Assembly (NCBI RefSeq): GCF_003634045.1
Contig: NZ_RBIM01000001.1
Location: 496,001-560,000 of the forward strand
DNA length: 64,000 nt
From: Maricaulis maris
GTDB taxonomy: Bacteria; Pseudomonadota; Alphaproteobacteria; Caulobacterales; Maricaulaceae
Reading direction: 5' to 3'
Position 1 is the stretch's first letter; each line of letters starts with the position of its first letter. The notes beneath the pieces are model-generated. The model had not been told where the DNA came from and searched no databases. It was given only the letters and a program-made list of their open reading frames with translations. A program made the translations under genes and the position numbers. Shown piece after piece: positions 28,044 through 37,385 of this stretch.

Positions 28044-28249
28044 GATGGTTAAGGCATGCCCGGGCAGGTCCTGTGCGGGCCGGAATTCGGAAAGCGCATG
28101 AAAAAGCAAATGAAGGCAAACGGTTACGGCGTGGAATGCCCTGTGGAGGCGCCCTTGGGGGTGGCCGCCTCGCTGGGCAATGCTTGCCGCATTGACGGCA
28201 GAATCCGCCGCAACCGCCTCGTTTTTGCCGACTGCGCAGGGAGCCAGCC

Positions 28250-30391
28250 ATGTCATTGAGCGGTATTCTCGGTAACGCCCTGTCGGGGCTTCAGGCAAGT
28301 CAGGCCGGCTTGCGTGCGTCGTCCAACAACGTCGCCAACGTCAACACGCCCGGCTATGCCCGCACCATTGCCAGTTTCGAAGCCCGCAATGTCGGCGGCG
28401 TCGCCATGGGCGTCCAGGTCAACGGGATTGTCCGCATCGTCGATCGCCATCTGCAGCTGACCTCGCTGCGCTCGATCTCGGAAGCCAGCGTCACCGCGAC
28501 GCAGGCCAATGCGCTCGACCGCCTGCAATCGCAATTCGGCAATCTCGACGATAGTGGCTCGATCTTCGCCCGCCTCAACTCGGCCTTTGCCGGCCTGTCG
28601 CAAGCCAGCGTCGACCCGACCCTGTCGGTCTCGCGCCTGTCGGCAACGGCCGATCTGGACAGCTTCTTCACCGAATCCGAGCGTCTGTCCGGCGAGATCC
28701 GCGCCCAGCGCATGGAAGCCGATGCCAAGATCAATGCCACGCTGCAACGCTCCAACGAGATCCTGCGCGAGCTCTACGAGCTGAACGCCAATGTCCAGAG
28801 TGTCTCGGCTGGCGGCGGCGACAGTTCCGGCGCTGAAAACCGGGTCTCCGAACTGCTCGATGAATTGTCCGAATACATGGATGTCCGCGCCGACTTCCAG
28901 GGCGATGGCCGGGTTGTCCTGCGCACCACGGACGGCGTCCTCCTGCTCGACAATTATCCGGCCAATCTGACCTACAAGGTCTCCGGGTCCGGTTCCTACG
29001 GTGTGGAGTATGGCAAGATTTATGCGGAATCGCCGAATGGCGGAAATCCGCAGGAACTCGACAGCCATATCCAGTCGGGCGAGCTGCGGGCGCTGATCGA
29101 CCTGCGTGACCGGACGCTGCCGGACGTTGCCGAGGAGCTGGCCGAGATGGCGGCCGGTGCCGCCGACGCGCTCAATGCGGCCCATAACGATGCGGCGGCC
29201 TATCCCGCACCGCAGACCCTGACCGGCCGCAATACCGGGCTGGACGCCGCCGATGCCCATAATTTCACCGGCGCGACCACGCTCGCCGTGGCCGACAATA
29301 CCGGTCAGCTTGTGCGCCGCGTTGATGTCGATTTCGATGCCGGAACCTATTCCGTGGATGGCGGCGGCGCGGTCGCCTTTGGCGCGACAGTCGGCGATCT
29401 CGCGACGGCCCTCAACACCGCACTGGCCGGGGTCGGCACGGCGAGCTTTACCAATGGCACGCTCAGCGTCGCCGCTGACTCGGCCAATAATGGCGTCGCT
29501 TTCCTGCAGGACGAGACCACGCCGTCGGATCGTGGCGGCCGTGGCCTGTCGCACTTCTTCGGCCTGAACGACCTGGTCCGCAGCGACGTGCCCGGTTTCT
29601 TCGAGACCGGCCTGTCGGGCACCGATCTGCACCAGTTCTCGACCGGCACCTCGCTCAATTTCCGCATGGACACCACCGACGGCAAGACCGCGGGCAGCTA
29701 CACCATTCCGATGGTCACCGGCGAGACCGTTGACGACATCGTCACCGCACTCAACGACCCTGCCACCGGCATGGGCCGCTATGTCACCTTCTCGCTCGAC
29801 GGCAATGGCAAGCTCTCCTACACGGCCAATGCCGGTTATGAGGGTTACGAGCTGTCGCTGACCGGCGACGATACGGCGCGCGGCACGTCCGGCGTCGCCT
29901 TCTCGAAACTCTTCGGGGTCGGGCTGGAAGCCAAGGCGGCGCGGGCCGAGGCCTTCTCCGTCGACAAGGCGATCCGGGCCGACAGTTCACGCCTGGCGCT
30001 GGGCAAGCTTGATATCGATGCGGCCACCGTGGTCGGCGACTACGTCCTGGCAGCCGGTGACAATCGCGGCGGGGCCGGTTTGCAGGCGGCCCTGTCGGCG
30101 CCGCGGACCTTCAACGCCGCCGGCTCCCTGTCGACCTCGACGGCCAGCCTGGGTGATTATACCGCCCGGATCGCCGGCACGATCGGTTCACGCGCCGCCC
30201 GCGCTGAAAGCGAGGCGGCCTCGGCGGCAACCCTGCAGGCGACCGCGGCCCAGAAGCGGTCCGATGTCGAAGGCGTCAGCCTGGACGAGGAATTGGCCGC
30301 GATGACGCTCTACCAGCAATCCTACAATGCCGCCGCGCGCATGCTGCAGGCGGCCAAGGAAATGACCGATACCCTGATGGGCATCGTCTAG
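28250..30391 (+). CDS. flgK: Flagellar hook-filament junction protein FlgK
   Basis: A 713-residue hook-associated protein 1. The N-terminal S-G-L-Q-A-S-Q-A-G-L-R-A-S-S-N-N-V-A-N-V-N-T-type rod/hook motif (in two halves within residues 12-32) and the C-terminal L-D-E-E-L-A-A-M-T-L-Y-Q-Q-S-Y-N-A-A-A-R-type helix (last 45 residues) are conserved. The central domain is longer than in enteric FlgK (about 550), as often in alphaproteobacteria. GGAG lies 6 bases before the ATG. flgL follows 14 bases later. Confidence 0.95.
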   Translation: MSLSGILGNALSGLQASQAGLRASSNNVANVNTPGYARTIASFEARNVGGVAMGVQVNGIVRIVDRHLQLTSLRSISEASVTATQANALDRLQSQFGNLDDSGSIFARLNSAFAGLSQASVDPTLSVSRLSATADLDSFFTESERLSGEIRAQRMEADAKINATLQRSNEILRELYELNANVQSVSAGGGDSSGAENRVSELLDELSEYMDVRADFQGDGRVVLRTTDGVLLLDNYPANLTYKVSGSGSYGVEYGKIYAESPNGGNPQELDSHIQSGELRALIDLRDRTLPDVAEELAEMAAGAADALNAAHNDAAAYPAPQTLTGRNTGLDAADAHNFTGATTLAVADNTGQLVRRVDVDFDAGTYSVDGGGAVAFGATVGDLATALNTALAGVGTASFTNGTLSVAADSANNGVAFLQDETTPSDRGGRGLSHFFGLNDLVRSDVPGFFETGLSGTDLHQFSTGTSLNFRMDTTDGKTAGSYTIPMVTGETVDDIVTALNDPATGMGRYVTFSLDGNGKLSYTANAGYEGYELSLTGDDTARGTSGVAFSKLFGVGLEAKAARAEAFSVDKAIRADSSRLALGKLDIDAATVVGDYVLAAGDNRGGAGLQAALSAPRTFNAAGSLSTSTASLGDYTARIAGTIGSRAARAESEAASAATLQATAAQKRSDVEGVSLDEELAAMTLYQQSYNAAARMLQAAKEMTDTLMGIV

Positions 30392-30405
30392 GAGGCAATG
30401 ACGAC

Positions 30406-31320
30406 ATGACCCGTGTTTCCACCTTCGCCGCCAACCAGAGCGCCTTGATGGACCTGATGAAGGCCCAGAAATCCCTGCTCGACGCCCAGAAACAACTCAC
30501 CACCGGCAAGTTGGCGACCGATCTCAAGGGCGTCGGCCACCAGGCCGAGACCCTGTCGGCGACCCGCGCCGCCCTGCAGCGCGCCGATGCCTTTGAGGAA
30601 GCGGCCGTTCGCACCGAGGCGCGACTGGAAAGCCAGGACATCGCGATGGGGCGGATGGCCGATGCGATCACGGATTTGCGGCTGGCGGTCACGTCCAAGG
30701 ATGGCGACTACACGATGCACCAGGTCCGCGAGGCCTTCTACCAGATCTCCAACTCGCTCAACACGCAGCATGCCGGCACCTATATTTTCGGCGGCACCCG
30801 GACCGATACCCCGCCGGTGGCGACCAATGATATCAATGATCTGGTGGCAATGGGCACGGCCAGCGAGGCCTTCGTCAACAATGATCGCCGTCCGCAGGTC
30901 CAGCTCGACCAGAACCTGACCATGGAGACCGGCATGCTGGCCAGCGATGTCGGTGGGGAGGTGTTTGACAGTTTCAAGCGCATTGCCGACTTCAATGCTG
31001 GCGCCAACGGCCCCTTCGGCCAGCCCTTGAGCGCCGCCCAGGAAAGCTTCCTCAATGGCGAGATCCAGAACGTCATCACCGCGCTGGACAATCTCTACAC
31101 GAAGATCGGTGAAAACGGCGCCGCCCAGGCGAATGTCGAGACCATCAAGAACTCGCATGCCGACCGCCAGGTTTTCCTGCAGCAGATGCTGTCGGATCTG
31201 GAAGATGTCGACATGGCCGAGGCCGCGACCCGTTTCCAGGCGGCCGAAACGGCGCTGAACGTGTCCGCCAAGACCTTCGCCTCGCTGAGCCAGGTCTCGC
31301 TGTTGAACTTCCTGCGCTAA
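30406..31320 (+). CDS. flgL: Flagellar hook-filament junction protein FlgL
   Basis: A 304-residue flagellin-like protein. M-T-R-V-S-T-F-A-A-N-Q at the start, K-Q-L-T-T-G-K in the N-terminal D0/D1 helix, G-T-Y-I-F-G-G-T in the middle, and V-S-A-K-T-F-A-S-L-S-Q-V-S-L-L-N-F-L-R at the end match FlgL/HAP3. AGGAGG lies 10 bases before the start. It is co-transcribed with flgK. No flagellin gene is in the window. Confidence 0.94.
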   Translation: MTRVSTFAANQSALMDLMKAQKSLLDAQKQLTTGKLATDLKGVGHQAETLSATRAALQRADAFEEAAVRTEARLESQDIAMGRMADAITDLRLAVTSKDGDYTMHQVREAFYQISNSLNTQHAGTYIFGGTRTDTPPVATNDINDLVAMGTASEAFVNNDRRPQVQLDQNLTMETGMLASDVGGEVFDSFKRIADFNAGANGPFGQPLSAAQESFLNGEIQNVITALDNLYTKIGENGAAQANVETIKNSHADRQVFLQQMLSDLEDVDMAEAATRFQAAETALNVSAKTFASLSQVSLLNFLR

Positions 31321-31431
31321 GGGGGGAAGGGCGCGTGGGCGCCGGGCCTCTTACTTTTGCCACGACGACGGCGTATACACCCGCCTCCAACAACCGTTTG
31401 CTGCGGGCCTTGACCCCGCTGGAGGCGATAT

Positions 31432-32649
31432 ATGACGACCGACCTTACCGGCCGCGCCCGTGCGCAGGCCGATGACCTCATTTCCCGTTTGGGCCTCGCC
31501 GGCGATCCGCTGGGACTGGGCGGCAATCCCGGCGATCACCGCGTCGTGGTGGCCATGTCCGGCGGTGTCGACAGTTCCGTAACCGCCGCCCTGCTGCATC
31601 ATCTCGGCTATGATGTGGTGGGCGTGACGCTGCAGCTCTATGATCATGGCGCCGCCCTGGCCAAGAAGGGCGCCTGCTGTGCCGGTCAGGACATTTACGA
31701 CGCCAAGCGCGTCGCGGAGGCCTGCGGCTTTCCCCATTATGTGCTCGATTATGAAAGCCGTTTCCGCGAAGCCGTGATCGAGGAATTTGCCGACACCTAT
31801 CTGGCCGGCTTCACGCCCATTCCCTGCGTGCGCTGCAACCAGACCGTCAAATTCGCCGATCTTTTGACCACGGCCCGCCAGCTCGGGGCTGTGTGCATGG
31901 CAACGGGGCATTACATCCAGCGTGTCACGGGCGAAAACGGGCCGGAGCTGCGCCGCGCCGCCGATACCGGCAAGGACCAGTCCTATTTCCTGTTCGCGAC
32001 CACGCATGAACAGCTCGACTTCCTGCGCTTCCCGCTGGGGCATCTGAACAAGGACCAGACGCGCGAACTGGCCGAGGCCTTCGGCCTCATCGTCGCCGAC
32101 AAGCCGGACAGCCAGGACATCTGTTTCGTGCCCAATGGCCGCTATGTCGATATTGTCGAGAAAGTCCGCCCCGGCGCCTCTCGTCCGGGCGAGATCGTGC
32201 ATGTCGATGGCCGGGTATTGGGCACACATGAAGGCGTGATCCGCTACACCGTCGGCCAGCGCCGCGGTCTCAAGATCGCCGTCGGTGATCCGCTCTATGT
32301 CGTGCGTCTTGATGCCGAAAAGGCCGAAGTCGTTGTCGGCCCGCGCGAAGCGCTGGAAGTCGACACGATCGCTCTGAAAGAGATCAACTGGCTCGGCGAG
32401 GACGCCATGACCGATGGCGCCCCCATCCGCGTCAAGGTCCGCTCCACCCGCCCGCCCGTCCCGGCCGCCCTGTCGGTCGAGGGCGATGATGTCCGCGTGG
32501 TGCTCGCCAAGGGCGAGGAAGGCGTCGCCCCCGGCCAAGCCTGTGTCTTCTATTCCAGCGATGACGAAGACCGGGTGCTGGGCGGTGGCTGGATCACCAG
32601 CACCAGCGGTGGAAGTGGTGGTTCGAGCGGGGTGAGGTTGATCGGCTGA
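31432..32649 (+). CDS. mnmA: tRNA-specific 2-thiouridylase MnmA
   Basis: A 405-residue PP-loop enzyme that thiolates U34 of tRNA-Lys, -Glu and -Gln. The ATP-binding motif A-M-S-G-G-V-D-S-S lies at about 38-46, the active-site region has G-A-C-C-A-G-Q-D and I-P-C-V-R-C-N-Q, then G-K-D-Q-S-Y-F-L and P-D-S-Q-D-I-C-F-V. An N-terminal extension of about 35 residues and a Gly/Ser-rich C-terminal tail are variable regions. It stands alone 111 bases after flgL, and no promoter is obvious. Confidence 0.95.
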   Translation: MTTDLTGRARAQADDLISRLGLAGDPLGLGGNPGDHRVVVAMSGGVDSSVTAALLHHLGYDVVGVTLQLYDHGAALAKKGACCAGQDIYDAKRVAEACGFPHYVLDYESRFREAVIEEFADTYLAGFTPIPCVRCNQTVKFADLLTTARQLGAVCMATGHYIQRVTGENGPELRRAADTGKDQSYFLFATTHEQLDFLRFPLGHLNKDQTRELAEAFGLIVADKPDSQDICFVPNGRYVDIVEKVRPGASRPGEIVHVDGRVLGTHEGVIRYTVGQRRGLKIAVGDPLYVVRLDAEKAEVVVGPREALEVDTIALKEINWLGEDAMTDGAPIRVKVRSTRPPVPAALSVEGDDVRVVLAKGEEGVAPGQACVFYSSDDEDRVLGGGWITSTSGGSGGSSGVRLIG

Positions 32650-32694
32650 GGGCGGCGCTACGAGGCGCCACCGCCAGCGCTCCCCCTTTTTCAT

Positions 32695-33000
32695 TTTTCC
32701 CGGAGGCGCGCAGCGCCATCCGGGACCGACGGGAGACTCATCGCTTGCCGGAGCGTTTCGTTGGTCCCGGCTCTCCGCCCCGCTTTTGCGGGGCTGCGGC
32801 CGGGATGACGGACTATCGCGTTTGAAAAATGCACAGCCCTCGCTTCTCCCCGACCGGGGAGAAGTGGCCCGCAGGGCCGATGAGGGGCGGCGCGTCAGCG
32901 CCATTAAAGACTTTCCCTGGCGCCGCTTCGCGGCGCGCCCCTCACCCCCTGCGCGCTGACGCGCTGCGGGACCTCTCCCCGGTCGGGGAGAGGCAGGTTA
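32695..33000. repeat. REP-like palindromic repeats, first block
   Basis: Non-coding DNA after mnmA made of hairpin modules: a GGACCGACG/GGTCCCGG region with the CCCCGC-TTTT-GCGGGG hairpin (32781-32794), then a CTCCCC-GACC-GGGGAG hairpin (32848-32863) and its relative CTCTCCCC-GGTC-GGGGAGAG (32974-32993), joined by GGCCCGCAGGGCC-type palindromes. Similar modules recur at 41343, 43105 and 46656. Confidence 0.75.
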
Positions 33001-33020
33001 TCCCACACCTCACCACCCTC

Positions 33021-33128
33021 ACCGTCATCCTGAGACAAGTCAGGACCCAGTCTCGCACACGCGTTTTCGCCAAGCATGGCAATAGCTTGTCTCGCAGACT
33101 GGGTCCCGGCTTGCGCCGGGATGACGGT
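33021..33128. repeat. GTCATCC-ended inverted-repeat element
   Basis: ACCGTCATCC (33021-33030) pairs with GGATGACGGT (33119-33128), and an inner GGACCCAGTCT / AGACTGGGTCC pair lies between. The ends resemble the element at 4139-4258, so these appear to be copies of one dispersed palindromic family. Confidence 0.75.
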
Positions 33129-33693
33129 GTGTGGGGCGGGAAATTTCACAAAACTTATCCGCCCCCCTTTTGCGCCATCCCATAATCCCCGTTGTCCCGC
33201 GCTACTCGAGGCCCGGATTGGTGATCCGGGGGCGTTGGGAGTACGGAGCTCGTCCGGTTGCCTGGAAACACCGCCAGACCAACCCGGCGTGGCCATCGGC
33301 AGGGCGGCGGCACAAAGCTCGACCGTTTGTTCCTGTCGGTTTCGAGACGGGGCCGGCAACGGCCCTGACCAAATCTCCGTGTGCGAGGTGCCCCCGGCGC
33401 CACCCACAAAACTTACATAGCAAGGCACCGGCAAGGCACCTCGCACTCCTCTACTGCCCAAACCGCCAGGCGTTCGCGCCGTGGCGCGGGCCGGCCTGTC
33501 GATCACTCAAATCCAGGAAAGGAGACCGTCAATCAGACCGCCTTCCCGCCTGCCGGACCGGGCTTTCCACTCTGGCGCATCCGCGCCGCCGGTCGGGCGG
33601 GAAGGCGGCTGCAGGCTCTCCCGGATGCCGATGTCTGTCCTTGCCGGCAGGCGGGCGGACTGCCTATCCTGACCGCCAAACCTGCGGGGTGAC
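33129..33693. other. Structured intergenic region without a recognised gene
   Basis: About 565 bases with no convincing coding frame. A 12-bp perfect inverted repeat (33381-33392 with 33435-33446) encloses a second stem (33394-33401 with 33424-33431, one mismatch) and a 22-base AT-richer loop. A further 13-bp perfect pair is at 33538-33550 with 33596-33608. I compared by eye with 6S, SRP, RNase P and tmRNA hallmarks and found none. It may be an unrecognised RNA, the remains of a mobile element, or a leader of the next gene. Confidence 0.45.
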
Positions 33694-34413
33694 ATGCGTT
33701 TCTTCCTGATCCTTCTTTTCAGCCTTGCCCTGGCGGCGCCGGCAGCAGCCCAGCCGGAGTCGCCCGATCCGCAGCCCTATGTCGCGGCCTGTGAGGCCGG
33801 GGACGGGTTTGCCTGCAATTATGCCTACGGGTTGCTGCAGCGGGCCGACCGGAGTTTCTGGCAGAGTGAAGGCGCGATCGCGCTGTTGTTGCGGGGCTGT
33901 GAAGTCGGGTCGGACCGGTCGTGCTGGATTTTCGAACGCATCAACGAACCCAACCCCTATGATGATGTGCGCTATGACCGGCCGGTCTATCTGCCGGTGG
34001 CCCTGTCGGGCTGTGAAGGCGGCAGCACGATGGCGTGTTGGCAGGCGGCAGGCTTTCTGGAAACGGGTAGCGAGGCCGAGCGGGAGCAGGCTGCGGCCCT
34101 GTCGCGCCGCTCCTGCGAGCGGGGTTTCGCTGATGGCTGCGCCCGGCTTGCTGATGTGCTGGTATCGCTCGGACGTGATCCGTTGGACGCGCATCGCGGT
34201 GCCTGTTACGGCAATCGTCCGGGTCGCATGCGCAAGCAGGGCGATTGCGAAGCGGTGTGCGACGAGGGCGATGCGGCGGCCTGTGTCGAACTGGCCCTGA
34301 TGTTCGAGCGTGGCCGCGACGGGGCGCAGACAATGCGCCGCAATGCCCGCCGCGCCGATGAGCTGTTCAGGCGGGCCTGTGACCTCGGTTCGCAGCAGGC
34401 GTGCGGCCACTAG
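33694..34413 (+). CDS. Secreted Cys-rich Sel1-like repeat protein
   Basis: A 239-residue exported protein: signal peptide 1-20 (cut after A-A-A-Q), then about five helical repeats with regularly spaced Cys, such as A-C-E-A-G-D-G-F-A-C and G-C-E-G-G-S-T-M-A-C, and a last A-C-D-L-G-S-Q-Q-A-C. The Cys pairs per repeat recall Helicobacter cysteine-rich proteins and other Sel1-like solenoids, where disulfides link the helices. A periplasmic protein-binding role is likely, but no partner is indicated. Its 3' end overlaps the convergent CPBP protease gene by 4 bases. Confidence 0.75.
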   Translation: MRFFLILLFSLALAAPAAAQPESPDPQPYVAACEAGDGFACNYAYGLLQRADRSFWQSEGAIALLLRGCEVGSDRSCWIFERINEPNPYDDVRYDRPVYLPVALSGCEGGSTMACWQAAGFLETGSEAEREQAAALSRRSCERGFADGCARLADVLVSLGRDPLDAHRGACYGNRPGRMRKQGDCEAVCDEGDAAACVELALMFERGRDGAQTMRRNARRADELFRRACDLGSQQACGH

Positions 34414-34916
34414 ACCGGTGCAGTCAGACCCTTCCAGCCGACCACGACCAGCCAATGGAGGAGGACCGGCGGCCAGATTGAGCCGCTGATCCGCCAGGCG
34501 AGCGTGCAGGCGAGGCCGAGGGCGGCGGTGATCGCGAGGAAGCCGGGTTCGAGAAAGACAGCTTGCGCCATCGGCAGGCCGAGCCAGGCCTGGACCGGGT
34601 GCCAGAGCACGAAGGCGGCAATCGCCAGTGCCGCCCGGACCCGGCCGCGACGACCGGCGAGACTGACTCGAAACACCAGTTCTTCGGCGAAGGCCGGGAT
34701 GAGGATGGCCACTGCTGCTACCGCTAACAGGCCGGGCAGGTCGCCGGTCACAGCAAAGTTGACAGTTGGTTCAACTTCGTTGATCGCGAGCATGGCGACG
34801 ATGAATCCGGCAAGGATTGGAAGGGTTTGCCCCCATTTGTCCAATCCCGGCCAAGTCCGGACCGCCCGTTTCGCATCTGCGAAATAACTTGACGCTGTGC
34901 CGCATAATTCGATCAT
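34410..34916 (-). CDS. CPBP family intramembrane metalloprotease
   Basis: A 168-residue membrane protein with four to five TM helices. It has the CPBP (CAAX-like) motifs: E-E-L-V-F-R (residues 78-83, the E-E-x-x-x-R site), F-V-L-W-H near 102-106 and H-W-L near 154. These coordinate metal in Rce1-type proteases. A much longer frame continues upstream antisense to the thiolase gene and is rejected; the ATG at 34916 gives a normal-sized protein, although no good ribosome site is seen. Only 42 bases separate it from the divergent thiolase start, so the true start could be somewhat further in. Confidence 0.8.
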   Translation of the reverse strand: MIELCGTASSYFADAKRAVRTWPGLDKWGQTLPILAGFIVAMLAINEVEPTVNFAVTGDLPGLLAVAAVAILIPAFAEELVFRVSLAGRRGRVRAALAIAAFVLWHPVQAWLGLPMAQAVFLEPGFLAITAALGLACTLAWRISGSIWPPVLLHWLVVVGWKGLTAPV

Positions 34917-34958
34917 GCGCGCCAGACTAAGCCAGAACAATCCCAGAGGAGAGATCAA

Positions 34959-36149
34959 ATGAGTGCTGTGGACGATCCCATCGTCATCGTCGGCATGGCC
35001 CGCACCCCGATGGGTGGCCTGCTCGGCGAACTTGCACCGCTGTCTGCCAATGAGCTCGGCGCCATCGCCGTCAAGGCGGCCATGGAAGAAGCCGGCCTGG
35101 CCGGCGATGATGTCGACCAGGTCCTGATGGGCAATGTGCTGATGGCCGGCCAGGGCCAGGCGCCCGGTCGCCAGGCGGCGATCAAGGCCGGTCTGCCGAA
35201 ATCCGTCGAAGCGACCACGCTCAACAAGATGTGCGGCTCGGGCATGCAGGCGGCCATCATGGGCCGCGCCTCGATCGCCTCGGGCGATGCCGACATCATC
35301 ATCGCCGGCGGCATGGAATCGATGACCAACGCCCCGCACATGCTGCCCACCCATCGCGGCGGCTTCAAATACGGCCACGACACCATCAAGGACCACATGG
35401 CCCAGGACGGTCTTGAGGACGCCTATGAATTCAAGCCGATGGGTGTGTTCGCCGACATGATTGCGGAAGAACACCAATTCACCCGCGAGCAGCAGGACGC
35501 CTATGCCCTGGAAACCCTCGCCCGGGCCCAGCGCGCCACCAAGGACGGCGATTTCAAGCGCGAGATCACGCCGGTCACGATCAAGGGTCGCAAGGGCGAC
35601 ACGGTCGTCGATACCGACGAGCTGCCGCGCAAGGCGATGCCGGAGAAAATTCCGTCTTTGCGCCCCGCTTTTGGCAAGGACGGCACGGTGACCGCTGCGA
35701 ATGCTTCGGCCATCTCCGATGGCGCCGCCGCACTGATCCTGATGCGCCTGTCCGAAGCCGAGCGTCGTGGCTTGAAGCCGATCGCCAAGATCGTTGCCAC
35801 TGCCGCCCACGCCCATGAGCCGGCCTATTTCACCACCGCGCCGGTGCCTGCCATGCGCAAGGTCGTCGAGCGTGCCGGTTGGCAGATCGGCGATGTCGAT
35901 CTGTGGGAAATCAATGAGGCTTTCGCTGTCGTGCCAATGATTGCGATGAAAGAGTTGGGCATTTCCCACGACATCGTCAACGTCAATGGCGGCGCCTGTG
36001 CCCTCGGTCACCCGATCGGCGCCTCTGGTGCCCGCATCATGGTCACCCTGCTCGCCGCGCTGGAAAAGCATGGCAAGACCAAGGGCGTCGCCTCGCTGTG
36101 CATCGGTGGCGGTGAAGCGACGGCGGTGGCTGTGGAGCGCTTTGCGTAA
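34959..36149 (+). CDS. Acetyl-CoA acetyltransferase (thiolase)
   Basis: A 396-residue thiolase that condenses or cleaves acyl-CoA with acetyl-CoA. The nucleophile Cys is at residue 92 in N-K-M-C-G-S-G-M-Q, the His in [15 protein letters not shown] and the second Cys in L-C-I-G-G-G-E near the end. The length and the N-E-A-F-A motif fit the biosynthetic (AtoB/PhaA) branch better than FadA, but specificity is uncertain. GGAG precedes the ATG. No phaB or other PHB gene adjoins it. A terminator follows. Confidence 0.93.
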   Translation: MSAVDDPIVIVGMARTPMGGLLGELAPLSANELGAIAVKAAMEEAGLAGDDVDQVLMGNVLMAGQGQAPGRQAAIKAGLPKSVEATTLNKMCGSGMQAAIMGRASIASGDADIIIAGGMESMTNAPHMLPTHRGGFKYGHDTIKDHMAQDGLEDAYEFKPMGVFADMIAEEHQFTREQQDAYALETLARAQRATKDGDFKREITPVTIKGRKGDTVVDTDELPRKAMPEKIPSLRPAFGKDGTVTAANASAISDGAAALILMRLSEAERRGLKPIAKIVATAAHAHEPAYFTTAPVPAMRKVVERAGWQIGDVDLWEINEAFAVVPMIAMKELGISHDIVNVNGGACALGHPIGASGARIMVTLLAALEKHGKTKGVASLCIGGGEATAVAVERFA

Positions 36150-36178
36150 TCCTGACAGGATGTCAGCGCGCCCTGAAG

Positions 36179-36221
36179 TCAAGCAGAGCTTGCCGGTAAC
36201 GGTAATCTCTGCTTGATTTTT
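36179..36221 (+). terminator. Intrinsic terminator after thiolase gene
   Basis: A 10-bp perfect stem TCAAGCAGAG (36179-36188) with CTCTGCTTGA (36207-36216), an 18-base loop with a small internal GGTAAC repeat, and a T-run from 36217. Confidence 0.85.
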
Positions 36222-36267
36222 CGTCCGTTTGTATCGGTCAAATCGCCATCCAGATCAGGAGCGGCTC

Positions 36268-36951
36268 ATGCAAAATTTTGACCCGAACAAGTCGTTGATA
36301 TTCATCCACGTGCCTAAATCGGGCGGTCGGTCTGTGGCTGAGGTGGCGAAGGCCTGGTTTCCCGGTCAGTTTCGTCCTCACTACTACAATGAACAGGCCG
36401 CCCAAATGCCGCCCAGGCATGATTTGCGGGCGTTGGAGGCTGCCGGCACGCCTCCCGTCATATACGGCCATTTTAACAAGCTGCGCGGGTTCGGGGTCGA
36501 GCAATACTATCCCGATGTCGATCAGTTCATGACCGTCTTGCGCGACCCGTTGGAACTGATGATTTCGAACTATTTCTACGTCCGCAAGGTGGCCGCGGGC
36601 TGGCAGGATCAATCCCGGGTTCCACGGGGAGACCTCAAGGACAGCATCGCGCGAGACCCGGTAAACATGCTCAACCACTTTCCGCGCGACGTGACGCTGG
36701 AAAACTACAAGGACATTATCGAGACGTATTTTGTCGAGGTCGGCTTGACCGAGTTCCTGCCCGAATCGCTTCGGCGCATGGCCGAAAAAACCGGCAAGTC
36801 TTTCGATCCGAATAGTCTTGAGCACCGTAACGCGACTGAGCGTGATGAAACGGTTCCGGACGACATACGCGACGTCTTCCGTGAAGCTCACCCGCTGGAA
36901 TATGCGGTCTACGACTATGTCCGCCAACGCTATGAATCTGCCGGGCGCTGA
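36268..36951 (+). CDS. Sulfotransferase-family protein
   Basis: A 227-residue protein with the PAPS-binding loop F-I-H-V-P-K-S-G-G-R-S-V near the N-terminus (about 11-22) and the 3'-phosphate motif T-V-L-R-D-P-L-E-L-M-I-S-N-Y-F near 90-105, as in sulfotransferase family 2. It would move sulfate from PAPS to a carbohydrate or another acceptor. AGGAG 7 bases before the ATG at 36268 decides the start. Base composition is visibly lower in GC than the neighbours, and it stands alone between unrelated genes, so it may have been acquired by transfer. The acceptor is unknown. Confidence 0.8.
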   Translation: MQNFDPNKSLIFIHVPKSGGRSVAEVAKAWFPGQFRPHYYNEQAAQMPPRHDLRALEAAGTPPVIYGHFNKLRGFGVEQYYPDVDQFMTVLRDPLELMISNYFYVRKVAAGWQDQSRVPRGDLKDSIARDPVNMLNHFPRDVTLENYKDIIETYFVEVGLTEFLPESLRRMAEKTGKSFDPNSLEHRNATERDETVPDDIRDVFREAHPLEYAVYDYVRQRYESAGR

Positions 36952-37003
36952 TCGACCGGTCGGGATTTGTCAGAAGGGTGGGAGCCGGCCCTTTGCCGGC
37001 CTG

Positions 37004-37372
37004 TCATGTCCAAGCCGCGATCAGCAGCAAGGCGGCAATCGGCAGGAAGGCCAACCATGCCGGGTGTTTTGCCCGGCTCAGGGTCAGGGCGGCCAGACCG
37101 CTGATCGCGAAGATGGCGCTGCATATCGCAAGCAAGGCGCGATGCTGGGGAGCCGGGTCGCCATGGATGATCAGCATCATCACCGCGAGTCCCCACCAGG
37201 TCAGCGTGGTCAGGTGCCAGGCGGTGCGGATCAGGGAGCGAACATACCAGGGGCCATGACCCAGGGTCGGCAGGCCCGGTATCGCCAGCAGCGGCCGGAT
37301 CAGGCGGATCTCGCCGGCGATGGAGTGGAAGAGGCCGACCAGCACGGTCAGGGTCGCAGCAGCAATGAGCAT
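37004..37372 (-). CDS. Small 4-TM membrane protein, paralog of next gene
   Basis: A 122-residue protein with four hydrophobic helices. It contains H-S-I-A-G-E-I-R-L-I-R-P-L-L in the first loop and a T-A-W-H-L-T-T-L-T-W-W segment. The start at 37372 has GGAG 8 bases upstream; the frame before it is rejected. The upstream gene (37386-37766) encodes a protein of the same size and pattern (H-T-F-A-G-G-R-E-V-A-R-P-L-L, then C-W-H-I-T-T), so the pair arose by tandem duplication. The shared His residues might bind a metal or heme. Function not recognised. Confidence 0.7.
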   Translation of the reverse strand: MLIAAATLTVLVGLFHSIAGEIRLIRPLLAIPGLPTLGHGPWYVRSLIRTAWHLTTLTWWGLAVMMLIIHGDPAPQHRALLAICSAIFAISGLAALTLSRAKHPAWLAFLPIAALLLIAAWT

Positions 37373-37385
37373 GGACGAACTCCGG

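Noticed and set aside
27712-28251. Long N-terminal extension of FliK
   Set aside because: It would cross the sigma-54 promoter and has Arg/Pro-rich composition unlike FliK; the ATG at 27711 has a ribosome site.
33129-33693. tmRNA, 6S, SRP or RNase P RNA
   Set aside because: None of the conserved sequence blocks of these RNAs could be found by eye on either strand, so no RNA name is given.
34917-36182. Upstream extension of the CPBP protease frame
   Set aside because: The extension is antisense to the thiolase gene and has shadow-type composition; the protease domain starts after 34916.
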